The position numbers were made by a program, and so were the translations under genes. Under the pieces are notes generated by a model. It was not told where the DNA came from. It did no database searches and saw only the letters and a program-made list of their open reading frames with translations. A DNA stretch of 48,299 bases from an uncultured Flavobacteriaceae bacterium (lineage in GTDB: Bacteria; Bacteroidota; Bacteroidia; Flavobacteriales; Flavobacteriaceae): positions 1 through 48,299 of the forward strand of contig CAJIZJ010000025.1 in NCBI GenBank assembly GCA_905181825.1, in the 5' to 3' direction. Below, piece by piece: positions 38,176-46,147 of this stretch; position 1 is the first letter of the stretch; the number at the start of each line of letters is the position of its first letter.

Positions 38176-39012
38176 ATGTCAAAAGAAAAGGAACTAAAAA
38201 ACTGGAAACTAAAACTTCATGAAGTTATTTATGAAGCAGATACTCCAGCAGGCAAACTATTTGATGTTATCTTATTATTTGTGATACTGTTAAGCATTCT
38301 TCTTGTGATGTTAGAAAGTGTTGAAGGCATAGGTTCAAAATACAGTTATATCTTAGATATTTCAGAATGGATCATCACTGTTTTATTCACTATAGAATAT
38401 TTGGCTCGAATTATTTCTGTTAAAAACCCAAAAACGTATATATTTAGTTTTTATGGAATCATTGACTTGCTATCCACAATTCCTAAATACATCTCTCTTT
38501 TCATCTTAGGAACGCATTCATTAGTGGCGATTAGAGCCTTACGATTACTGCGTGTTTTTAGGATATTAAAACTCTCAAGGTTCATTGGTGAAAGTGCCAA
38601 TTTTGGCAAAGCACTTAAACGAAGTCGAGCTAAAATATCCGTATTTCTTTCGTTTGTAATTGTGCTGTGTATCATTTTAGGAACTGTTATGTATCTAGTA
38701 GAAAGCAAGGAAGGGAGCGGCTTTACAAGCATCCCAAGAAGTGTTTATTGGGCGATTGTTACACTAACCACGGTTGGCTACGGAGATATTGCACCAATTA
38801 CTGCACTAGGACAATTTATCGCCTCATTAATTATGATTCTAGGATACGGAATCATAGCAATCCCTACAGGAATTGTAACCTCTGAAATGACAAAATCTGA
38901 AAAAGAAACAATTCCCAACAATACTCAAAATTGCTCTAATTGTAATGAAGCCTATCATATTGATGATGCCGAATTTTGTCACAAATGTGGACATAAATTA
39001 AACCATGGATAA
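38176..39012 (+). CDS. Voltage-gated potassium channel-type ion transporter with C-terminal zinc ribbon
   Basis: 278 residues. Six membrane helices; S4 carries the regularly spaced arginines of a voltage sensor (IRALRLLRVFRILKL), and the pore loop has the K+ selectivity filter TTVGYGD. After the last helix the protein ends in a treble-clef/zinc-ribbon-like motif, C-x2-C-x11-C-x2-C (CSNCNEAYHIDDAEFCHKC). It sits in the cytoplasmic membrane and conducts K+ on depolarisation. The last 8 nt overlap the start of miaA, so the two genes are translationally coupled. Confidence 0.92.
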   Translation: MSKEKELKNWKLKLHEVIYEADTPAGKLFDVILLFVILLSILLVMLESVEGIGSKYSYILDISEWIITVLFTIEYLARIISVKNPKTYIFSFYGIIDLLSTIPKYISLFILGTHSLVAIRALRLLRVFRILKLSRFIGESANFGKALKRSRAKISVFLSFVIVLCIILGTVMYLVESKEGSGFTSIPRSVYWAIVTLTTVGYGDIAPITALGQFIASLIMILGYGIIAIPTGIVTSEMTKSEKETIPNNTQNCSNCNEAYHIDDAEFCHKCGHKLNHG

Positions 39013-39919
39013 GTATCTAATTTCAATTGTAGGTCCCACAGGAATAGGAAAAACTAGCCTTAGTTTAAAACTAGCTTCTTATTTTGAGGCTGATATAATT
39101 TCTGCAGACTCAAGACAGTTTTATAAAGAAATCCCGATAGGTACTGCAGCACCTACAGCCACTGAATTAAACGTAGCAAAACATCACTTCATACACCACA
39201 AATCAATTAAAGATAGTTATAGTGTTGGAACTTTTGAAAAGGATGCAAACGCACAAATAGAGCAATCACATCTATTAAACCAGGTGGTTATTATGGTGGG
39301 AGGCTCTGGATTATACGTCGATGCAGTCATTAAAGGATTTGATGATTTTCCGGACGTTAATCCCGAAATACGGACACAGCTAAACCAAGAATTAGATACT
39401 AATGGTATAGAAGCACTTCAAAAAGAATTAAAAGAATTAGACCCCGAAAGTTACGATAGCATAGCGCTTAAAAATCCGCATAGATTAATTAGAGCACTAG
39501 AAATTTGTAGAGGCACAAAGCTGCCCTATTCCTCTTTTCTAAACAAGAAAAAAACAAAAAAATCATTTAAAACAATTTCAATTGGAATAAAAGCAGAGCG
39601 CTCCTTAATATACGAACGTATTAACAACAGAGTGGATCAAATGATTGAAAGCGGGTTATTAGAAGAAGTGAAGGCTGTATTTGAACACAGAAATCTAAAC
39701 GCACTAAATACCGTAGGATACAAAGAGTTATTTCACTACTTTGACGGGGAATGGACTTTAGACTTTGCTATTTCAGAAATCAAGAAAAATTCGCGAAGAT
39801 TTGCAAAACGACAGCTCACTTGGTTTCAGAAAAATAAAAAAACAAAGTGGTTTGACTATGACACAAACCCAGAAATCATCATAAACTATTTAAATCAAGA
39901 ACTAAAAAAAACTAGCTAA
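39005..39919 (+). CDS. miaA: tRNA dimethylallyltransferase
   Basis: 304 residues, family length. The P-loop is GPTGIGKT (about 10-17), DSRQFYKE is the substrate/tRNA-contact motif, and GGSGLYVDA and HRLIRALEIC are further signatures; KRQLTWFQKN lies near the C-terminus. It transfers a dimethylallyl group to A37 of tRNAs that read U-starting codons. It overlaps the channel gene by 8 nt. It is convergent with the response regulator, 16 bp away. Confidence 0.96.
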   Translation: MDKYLISIVGPTGIGKTSLSLKLASYFEADIISADSRQFYKEIPIGTAAPTATELNVAKHHFIHHKSIKDSYSVGTFEKDANAQIEQSHLLNQVVIMVGGSGLYVDAVIKGFDDFPDVNPEIRTQLNQELDTNGIEALQKELKELDPESYDSIALKNPHRLIRALEICRGTKLPYSSFLNKKKTKKSFKTISIGIKAERSLIYERINNRVDQMIESGLLEEVKAVFEHRNLNALNTVGYKELFHYFDGEWTLDFAISEIKKNSRRFAKRQLTWFQKNKKTKWFDYDTNPEIIINYLNQELKKTS

Positions 39920-39935
39920 TAACTGTTTTTTTTAG

Positions 39936-40640
39936 TTAAGGATTGACAACTAATCGAAATCCTTCTCCGTGAATATTTAGAATTTCAACTTTGGGGTCTA
40001 ACTTTAAATACTTTCGTAATTTTGCTATATATACATCCATACTTCTAGATGTGAAGTAGTTATCATCTCTCCATATTTTAGTTAAGGCTATTTCTCTTGG
40101 CATTAAATCATTTTCATGCAAGATTAACAATCGAAGCAATTCATTTTCTTTAGGCGATAGTTTAGCAGGCTTACCAGAGTTATGAGATAAGAATCTAAGT
40201 TTTGAATTAAGGCTAAACTCACCTATAATAAATTCAAATTTTTTACTATCAGCTAAGCTATCAACTGATTTACGCTGTATAATGGCTTTAATTTTCATGA
40301 GAAGTACTTCACTATCAAAAGGCTTATTAAGATAATCGTCAGCACCTACCTTATATCCTTTTAAAACATCCTCTTTAAGCGCTTTGGCTGTAAGAAATAT
40401 AATAGGTATTTCTGTATTTTTTTCACGAATCTCCTTAGCAAGAGTAAAGCCATCCTTATAAGGCATCATCACATCAAGTATACATAAATGAAAATCAGAT
40501 TTCTTAAACTTCTCAAATCCTTCCATCCCATTTTTGGCATGGGTTACTTCGTAACCGTTGATTGATAAATATTCTTTAAGAACCGTTCCAAAGTTTGGAT
40601 CATCTTCTACTAATAATATTTTTTTTAAACTTTCTTCCAT
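39936..40640 (-). CDS. OmpR-family response regulator (RprY-like)
   Basis: 234 residues. The receiver has Asp13/Asp14, the phospho-acceptor Asp56 (CILDVMMP), Thr84 and Lys106 (NKPFD). A winged-helix DNA-binding domain follows (about 135-232; LSPKENELLRLLILHEN and SRSMDVYIAKLRKYL). It is the partner of the kinase encoded 4 nt upstream. The pair resembles RprX/RprY of Bacteroides in arrangement; regulated genes cannot be read from the sequence. Confidence 0.94.
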   Translation of the reverse strand: MEESLKKILLVEDDPNFGTVLKEYLSINGYEVTHAKNGMEGFEKFKKSDFHLCILDVMMPYKDGFTLAKEIREKNTEIPIIFLTAKALKEDVLKGYKVGADDYLNKPFDSEVLLMKIKAIIQRKSVDSLADSKKFEFIIGEFSLNSKLRFLSHNSGKPAKLSPKENELLRLLILHENDLMPREIALTKIWRDDNYFTSRSMDVYIAKLRKYLKLDPKVEILNIHGEGFRLVVNP

Positions 40641-40644
40641 AGTA

Positions 40645-42213
40645 TTATGCTATTAGTGGTAATTTTATAATGAAAGTACTACCTCTGCCCTTTTCACTTT
40701 CGACAGAAACTATACCTTGATGGTTTTCAACTATTCGTTTTACATTAGACAAACCTAATCCATGTCCCTTAACATTATGCAAATCGCCTGTGTATTCTCT
40801 ATAAAACTCTTCAAATATACGTTTTTGAACGGCTTTATTCATACCCTTGCCCTGATCTTTAATACTTAACAAAATATTATTGCCTACATTTTCCGTGTAA
40901 ACATCAATTTTAGGAGCCTCAGGGGAGTATTTTATAGCATTATCTAAAATGTTTACAATCACATTTGTAAAATACGTATCATTGGCCAATACAGAAGACT
41001 TATCTGCATTGAAATGTGTTTTTATGTAACCCTTTCTATCTTCTACAATAAGCTCCACATGTGTAATCGCATCGTCAATCAAATCATGAAGTTTGTAGCG
41101 GTCTTTGCTTATATTGAGCTGCTTTTTTTGAAGCTGCGAAATACGAAGTACATTTTCGACTTGAGCATTCATACGCTTATTTTCTTCCTTAATCATCTGA
41201 AGGTATCGTAATACTTTCACTTGATCTGAAATAATCTTTGGGTTTTTAATAGCATCCAAAGCTAAATTAATAGTGGCTATGGGCGTTTTAAATTCATGTG
41301 TCATATTATTAATAAAATCAGACTTCATTTGTGAAATCTTTCGCTGTTTTATAAGCTGATAAAGAGCGCTTGTATACGCTATAATTATAATAAGGGTAAA
41401 TAACATCGACAAAAGAGTAACCCCAATTATAGAAGAAACAATGAATTTTTTACGTTCTGGAAAATTAATAAATAGCATGAAATCGCTTTCATCATTATCA
41501 TCAAGAAATATAGGAACTCCAAGAAGTGGAATTAATGATTGATCAAAATTTGCTGATTGAATTTTAGTGCCAATATTATTATGAAAAATTGCAAATTCAA
41601 AATCGATATCAATATTGTCTTCTTTTAACTTTTTACTTAAAAGAGTTTGGATGTCTAAATCTGTAACTCTTTGATGTATGGGTGTGTTTTTTATTTCAGA
41701 TTTATATTGTGTTTCAAAAGTAGCCTTTTGTAGTTTATCCATATTAAGGACTTTTTCAAAAGACTGCTCATTATTAGAAACCATATCATCGGCATAAACA
41801 GTATTATCGTAAATTTTGGTGGTTGATTTACCTCTGAAATTACTTAAGCCTAAGCTATCCACATTAAGATCTATAAGCGAAGGGACTTTAAAGTTTTCTT
41901 CAAGTATGCCTGTATTGTAAATAGTAATCCGATTGGTTGTTTTATCTTGCTTGTAAACGGTAATATTACGGATTGCCGTAGAATCTGGCTCTCTCCCGTC
42001 TGCTATTATTTTATTTAAAGCATGGACATACTTCTTATACTCATTATCGGCAATTTGATTTGTGGTATAAGTCAACGCTTTTCTAACATTGAACGTGAAT
42101 TGGCCTTCTTTGTTTTCTAAAGAATTATTTATGAAATAAGCTTGAACAAAAATGATTCCAATCAGAGAAAGGCTCATCAAAATAACCAGTAAGGCAAATA
42201 ATCTCTTGTTCAT
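40645..42213 (-). CDS. Sensor histidine kinase (RprX-like)
   Basis: 522 residues. Membrane helices at about 5-28 and 265-290 enclose a periplasmic sensor region. The H-box is THEFKTPIATINLALDAI with His306. The catalytic domain has NVILNILDNAIKYSP (N-box), KDQGKGM (G1) and KGHGLGLSNVKRIV (G2). It autophosphorylates and passes phosphate to the downstream regulator. A perfect TAATTTTG box lies 4 nt upstream of the ATG (42218-42225). Confidence 0.94.
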   Translation of the reverse strand: MNKRLFALLVILMSLSLIGIIFVQAYFINNSLENKEGQFTFNVRKALTYTTNQIADNEYKKYVHALNKIIADGREPDSTAIRNITVYKQDKTTNRITIYNTGILEENFKVPSLIDLNVDSLGLSNFRGKSTTKIYDNTVYADDMVSNNEQSFEKVLNMDKLQKATFETQYKSEIKNTPIHQRVTDLDIQTLLSKKLKEDNIDIDFEFAIFHNNIGTKIQSANFDQSLIPLLGVPIFLDDNDESDFMLFINFPERKKFIVSSIIGVTLLSMLFTLIIIIAYTSALYQLIKQRKISQMKSDFINNMTHEFKTPIATINLALDAIKNPKIISDQVKVLRYLQMIKEENKRMNAQVENVLRISQLQKKQLNISKDRYKLHDLIDDAITHVELIVEDRKGYIKTHFNADKSSVLANDTYFTNVIVNILDNAIKYSPEAPKIDVYTENVGNNILLSIKDQGKGMNKAVQKRIFEEFYREYTGDLHNVKGHGLGLSNVKRIVENHQGIVSVESEKGRGSTFIIKLPLIA

Positions 42214-42217
42214 TTTT

Positions 42218-42225
42218 CAAAATTA
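42218..42225 (-). promoter_or_regulatory. TAATTTTG box directly before the histidine kinase gene
   Basis: Exact TAnnTTTG on the minus strand, with 4 nt to the ATG at 42213. The -33 region is only a T-run (no TTG). It would give a leaderless mRNA. Confidence 0.45.
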
Positions 42226-42282
42226 ATACTTAAATTATGTTAAAAAGCCCTTTTAACCTTAGCTTAACAAAAATGATGGGTT

Positions 42283-42882
42283 TTATGGTTTAATTATTTT
42301 ATGCAGAATTTGCTTGTGCAAATTGGCAACATAAGTTTTGGTCTCTGAAATTGAATTATTGTGAATAACAAAGTCAGAAAGTTTAATTTTATCGGTATCA
42401 GTTAGCTGATTTTTAATTATTGAACGCACTTCTTGCTCGGTCTTTAGACGCCCTTTCATCACCCGCTGAACTCGTTCCTCAATTGGTGCCACTACAGAAA
42501 TAATAAAATCAAAATTACTTTGGGAATTCGTTTCAAATAAAATAGCGACTTCTTTAATGACGTATGGTGATTTTTGTTTTTTCAACCACTTTTCAAAATG
42601 AACTCTCACTTCGGGATGAACAATCTTATTTAATTTGGATAACAAGTTGCTATCGTTAAAAACTTTAGAAGCAATAAATACGCGATTTAAAACCCCCTTA
42701 ACGTAAGCATGTTCCCCGAATAGCAGCACCAAACTTTGACGGATACTTTTAGAGGTTTCCATCAAAATTTTGGCCTCATCATCAGAAATATAAACAGGAA
42801 CACCGAAGCTCTCAAACATACGAGCAACGGTGCTCTTACCGCTCCCTATACCTCCAGTAAGTCCAATTATTTTACTCATCAT
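42283..42882 (-). CDS. coaE: Dephospho-CoA kinase
   Basis: 199 residues, family length. The P-loop is GLTGGIGSGKST, then PVYISDDEAK and RVQRVMKGR (the lid region). It catalyses the last step of coenzyme A synthesis with ATP. Two ATGs in a row begin the frame (42882 and 42879), and either may be used; both lie inside the end of the upstream ybbR-like gene, overlapping it by 8-11 nt, so translation is coupled. It is the last gene of the glycosyltransferase-ybbR-coaE operon. Confidence 0.95.
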   Translation of the reverse strand: MMSKIIGLTGGIGSGKSTVARMFESFGVPVYISDDEAKILMETSKSIRQSLVLLFGEHAYVKGVLNRVFIASKVFNDSNLLSKLNKIVHPEVRVHFEKWLKKQKSPYVIKEVAILFETNSQSNFDFIISVVAPIEERVQRVMKGRLKTEQEVRSIIKNQLTDTDKIKLSDFVIHNNSISETKTYVANLHKQILHKIIKP

Positions 42883-43843
42883 TAGAAGTTATTATAAATT
42901 CCAATTGGGTGATTTTTAATTTAGCTGTTTTTACGTTCAAAGGCTGCTTTACTAAAACAGGATTTAAATAATTATTATCTGTTGTAAGTAAGTTAAAATC
43001 ACATTCAACAGTAAAGTCCGTTTTATCAATACTATTGTAAGCATCTAAAGAAGAATAAAAAATAACCGATATTTCCTTTGGAAAAAAATTTATACTTAAG
43101 TCTTCTGGAATATTAATTATAGTCACTGGAACATTTACAAGACCTTCCGTAAATTTATCAACTTTTGCTGTTACAGAAACAGATTGATGCGATAACTTGA
43201 GCTGACTTAAATTAGATGGTATATTTAACTCTGCAAGCATATTAATATCTGAATTTATTTCACTCAACTCTATTTTCTTGGTTGAAACAAATGCTATGGA
43301 CTTTAACATGGACTCTGGACCAATCATTGTAATAGAGTCTGGAGCTGATCGAAATTTATCGATAAGATCAAAACCTACTGCAAAGGTTGGGTTTACCAGA
43401 ACCTTAACAGGGATTTTTTTTATAAACTGACTATCAAAAGGAAAAAACAAAGTATCTGGTGTAATGGATTTAACCACTATTTTAGAATCAAAATGATTAA
43501 TTATTTTATCAAGCTGACTACGCTCTGACCAAATATAATTATTATTATTTTTTCTTAGCTGTGAAAAGTCGACATTAATAATAGGTTTTTCAATATAATA
43601 TTTTAAAAGCTCAAATCCACGACCAGAAATAGTGACATTAATTGTCTGTGGTTCTTCTGACACAATTAGTTCGTTGGACTTTAATTGTGTAGGAACTAAC
43701 TGAAAACTTAGCGTTTGAGTATATGTATTAGATAGCTTAACTAATAATGAAATTATAAAAGAGAGAACCAGAAAGAGTACAAACACATTAAGGCGTTTTT
43801 CTTTAGCTGATTTTAGTTTTATATTTTTAGTTTTATTGGTCAT
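42872..43843 (-). CDS. YbbR-like domain protein
   Basis: 323 residues. An N-terminal cytoplasmic basic stretch and one membrane helix (about 17-38, VFVLFLVLSFIISLLVKL) are followed by YbbR-like beta-rich repeats exposed outside (about 45-310). YbbR proteins (CdaR in Bacillus) can modulate diadenylate cyclases; here the neighbours are a glycosyltransferase and coaE, a common Flavobacteriaceae order. The start overlaps the preceding glycosyltransferase stop as ATGA. Confidence 0.85.
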   Translation of the reverse strand: MTNKTKNIKLKSAKEKRLNVFVLFLVLSFIISLLVKLSNTYTQTLSFQLVPTQLKSNELIVSEEPQTINVTISGRGFELLKYYIEKPIINVDFSQLRKNNNNYIWSERSQLDKIINHFDSKIVVKSITPDTLFFPFDSQFIKKIPVKVLVNPTFAVGFDLIDKFRSAPDSITMIGPESMLKSIAFVSTKKIELSEINSDINMLAELNIPSNLSQLKLSHQSVSVTAKVDKFTEGLVNVPVTIINIPEDLSINFFPKEISVIFYSSLDAYNSIDKTDFTVECDFNLLTTDNNYLNPVLVKQPLNVKTAKLKITQLEFIITSNDE

Positions 43844-44850
43844 TCAGATCGGGAAAATAAATTAGGAAACAACTGTTTTTCACTCTTTTTAGAAACGGCT
43901 AATTTTAAGGATGATTTAAGATATCCTAATCCATATCCAAAAAACTGAATTGCTATTGCAGGTATAACTAAGAAAGCAACTATTATATTGTTAGTCAATC
44001 GAAAAGCTCCAATCATCGCAGTTAAAAAATAAAGACCAAACATGATTAAAAACCAATAAAAACCTAATACTGCTAAAAAGCTACTAACAGCAAACCCTAA
44101 AGTAAATAACGAAGGAAACCAATAGGTTATCCGTTTAGAGCTTGGGTGCCATTTATTAAGAATAGGCCGTGCTTGGCCAAACTTATTTACCTGTATATAA
44201 AATCGCTCTAATGAAATGCGCCGTTTATGAAAGACAAAAGCTTCGGGGATGAGATGCAAATGATACCCCATCTCTTTTAGTCGAATGGACAAATCTGGAT
44301 CTTCGCCAGGATGGATACTTCCAAAGCCACCAGTAGCTTGAAACGCTTCTTTAGATATACCCATATTAAAACTTCTTGGCTCGTAGTTTTCGACAGATAC
44401 TTTTCCACCTCTAATACCTGCTGTTGTCATTTGGGAAGTCATTGAAAAATTAATTGCTTTTTGAAGATCCGTAAACGAATCTTTAGCAGCATCAGGACCC
44501 CCAAAACCATCTACATAATGGGTGTTTAATTTAGAAATGACGAGCTCTAAATAATCGGGTGGCAAAATACAGTCAGAATCCAGAATAATAAAATAACGAC
44601 CTTTGGCTCGCTGCATACCATAATTTCTGGAATGACCTGGACCGGTATTTGATTTGGAAAAATAACTTATTTTAAGTTGATCTAGAAAATTATCGATGAT
44701 CAACTTTGAATCCAATGTTGAGCCATCTTCAATGATTACGATTTCAAAGGTTTTAGGAGTGTTTAAAGCACAGAAACTTTCAAGAAGTTCTCTGATTTCT
44801 TCTGGACGATTAAAAACTGGTATAATAAATGAAAAATCACTTGCAATCAT
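43840..44850 (-). CDS. Family 2 glycosyltransferase with membrane tail
   Basis: About 336 residues from the ATG at 44850 (MIASDFSFIIPVFNRPEE). A TTG start at 44868 is less likely. The GT-A fold has FSFIIPVFNRPEE, IIEDGST, the DxD-type LDSDC, and GGFGSIHPGEDPDLSIRL. Two to three membrane helices at the C-terminus (about 240-310) fix it to the cytoplasmic membrane. It transfers sugars to an unknown acceptor, possibly a surface polysaccharide. An exact TAACTTTG box lies 5 nt upstream of the ATG (44856-44863, minus). Confidence 0.9.
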   Translation of the reverse strand: MIASDFSFIIPVFNRPEEIRELLESFCALNTPKTFEIVIIEDGSTLDSKLIIDNFLDQLKISYFSKSNTGPGHSRNYGMQRAKGRYFIILDSDCILPPDYLELVISKLNTHYVDGFGGPDAAKDSFTDLQKAINFSMTSQMTTAGIRGGKVSVENYEPRSFNMGISKEAFQATGGFGSIHPGEDPDLSIRLKEMGYHLHLIPEAFVFHKRRISLERFYIQVNKFGQARPILNKWHPSSKRITYWFPSLFTLGFAVSSFLAVLGFYWFLIMFGLYFLTAMIGAFRLTNNIIVAFLVIPAIAIQFFGYGLGYLKSSLKLAVSKKSEKQLFPNLFSRSE

Positions 44851-44855
44851 ATACA

Positions 44856-44863
44856 CAAAGTTA
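44856..44863 (-). promoter_or_regulatory. TAACTTTG box directly before the glycosyltransferase operon
   Basis: Exact TAnnTTTG on the minus strand, 5 nt from the ATG at 44850. A TTG lies 24 nt further upstream (44888-44890), slightly beyond the usual range. Predicted leaderless operon mRNA. Confidence 0.5.
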
Positions 44864-44900
44864 ATCAAAGAGATTGAATTGAACAGACAAGATTGAGTAT

Positions 44901-44931
44901 AAAAAAAGCCTTACTAACATCTTAGTAAGGC
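44901..44931 (-). terminator. Rho-independent terminator of the T9SS adhesin gene
   Basis: On the minus strand GCCTTACTAA (44922-44931) pairs with TTAGTAAGGC (44908-44917) across a short loop and is followed by seven T (44901-44907). It closes the transcript of the gene ending at 44955. Confidence 0.88.
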
Positions 44932-44954
44932 TTAAAGTAAAAGTTAGTTAGTTG

Positions 44955-45785
44955 TTAGGATTTAATCACTCTTACTTTTTTATATGTTTTATTGACTGAA
45001 ACCTCCATAAAATAAGTTCCGGACTGAAGATCAGACATATCAATTTTAGTATTGACTGCGTTTGGACGGAATCGAAATACGGATTGCCCTAAGACATTAT
45101 AAATAATAATACTTTCAATAGGCGCTTGTGCTATAATTGTTAATTCATCGACAACTGGGTTAGGGAAAAATGATAAGCTAGAAGTTGTACTAACAGTATC
45201 TGAATCTAAAATGGCATTGTAGTCTACTACAATATTATCAATAAATATATAATACTGATTTGTGGTTGCTATGTAAAATGAAAAACAAATATCTAAGCCC
45301 ATAAATGCAGATAAATCAAAAGCATACGACTCAAAACTAGTTCCTGGAGTGACTCCCGCGGCAATAGTTTGTAACAATGAGGTCCTTTCAGGATTCCATA
45401 CTTGGACATCAATTGATTCTGCAAAAGAAGAACTGAAATTTCTAGCATCAAACGTCAAACGGTTAGATACGTTATCCATAACTGTAAATACTGGAGAAAC
45501 TAAATAGTCATCATGTGCCGAGGGTCCATATTGAATCCCATAGGAAACAGCGCCGCCTCCAGGAGAAGAATTATCAAATAAACTCCATCCGTTAGCATCT
45601 CCGTTATTAATAACAGTCCAACAATCTGAGTTTGTTTCAAAATCATTAGACCAAGGGACTTGGAGTACTTCACAGTCTGTAGTAAATCTAAATGCTTGAA
45701 GTCGCTCTGCTTCTAAATTAAGAATTTCTTTTTGCCCAAAGGATAAAACAGAAACTGCGAAAAATAAATAATGGATGCTTTTCAT
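44955..45785 (-). CDS. T9SS-sorted choice-of-anchor (cleaved-adhesin-like) protein, small paralogue
   Basis: 276 residues with a signal peptide (MKSIHYLFFAVSVLSFG). A choice-of-anchor J/cleaved-adhesin domain spans about 35-185 (AHDDYLVSPVF, RLTFDARNFS, IFIDNIVVD). The C-terminal ~80 residues are a T9SS type A sorting domain (FFPNPV...LTI, YNVLGQSV, LQSGTYFMEV, KVRVIKS). It should be exported through the outer membrane by type IX secretion. The segment order matches the two ends of the larger neighbour at 46148, so one may derive from the other by duplication with internal gain or loss of domains. No metal-binding or catalytic motif is seen. Confidence 0.9.
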   Translation of the reverse strand: MKSIHYLFFAVSVLSFGQKEILNLEAERLQAFRFTTDCEVLQVPWSNDFETNSDCWTVINNGDANGWSLFDNSSPGGGAVSYGIQYGPSAHDDYLVSPVFTVMDNVSNRLTFDARNFSSSFAESIDVQVWNPERTSLLQTIAAGVTPGTSFESYAFDLSAFMGLDICFSFYIATTNQYYIFIDNIVVDYNAILDSDTVSTTSSLSFFPNPVVDELTIIAQAPIESIIIYNVLGQSVFRFRPNAVNTKIDMSDLQSGTYFMEVSVNKTYKKVRVIKS

Positions 45786-46147
45786 TATGTAATTATTAAA
45801 AGTTAAATTGGTTAATGTAAATTACACAATAAAATATAAATAATACTATTTTTATTGCGAATAGTTTAATGTTATTGATTATTTAGTAAATTATAATTAA
45901 TATATGTTAATTATTTTGAATATAATTCAATATTAGATTGCTGTCATTTAGTTGAGCGTCATAACATCTGAATAAAACAAGAAACCTTTCTTTAAAAAAT
46001 TTAAAGACAAAAAAAAACCAGCAGTGAAGGAGGTATTTAAAAATCATTAACAAACTTAAATTAATAACTCTTCTGATATAAAAGGTAAGGGAATAAAAAA
46101 GCCTCGCTAATTTCTTAGCGAGGCTTTATATAAAATTAAGTTATTCT
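45786..46147. other. 362-bp intergenic region between the two T9SS genes
   Basis: AT-rich, with no credible coding frame. It holds the terminator of the larger gene (46095-46124) and presumably the promoter of the smaller one; no exact TAnnTTTG box was found. Confidence 0.6.
46095..46124 (-). terminator. Rho-independent terminator of the large T9SS gene
   Basis: On the minus strand GCCTCGCTAA (46115-46124) pairs with TTAGCGAGGC (46101-46110) over a 4-nt loop, followed by six T (46095-46100). It is similar in size and position to the terminator of the paralogue, but the stem sequence differs. Confidence 0.88.

Noticed and set aside
39905-39935. TAACT...AGTTA pairing between miaA and the response regulator as a terminator
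   Set aside because: The stem is only 5 bp and AT-only, with the T-run in the loop rather than after it.
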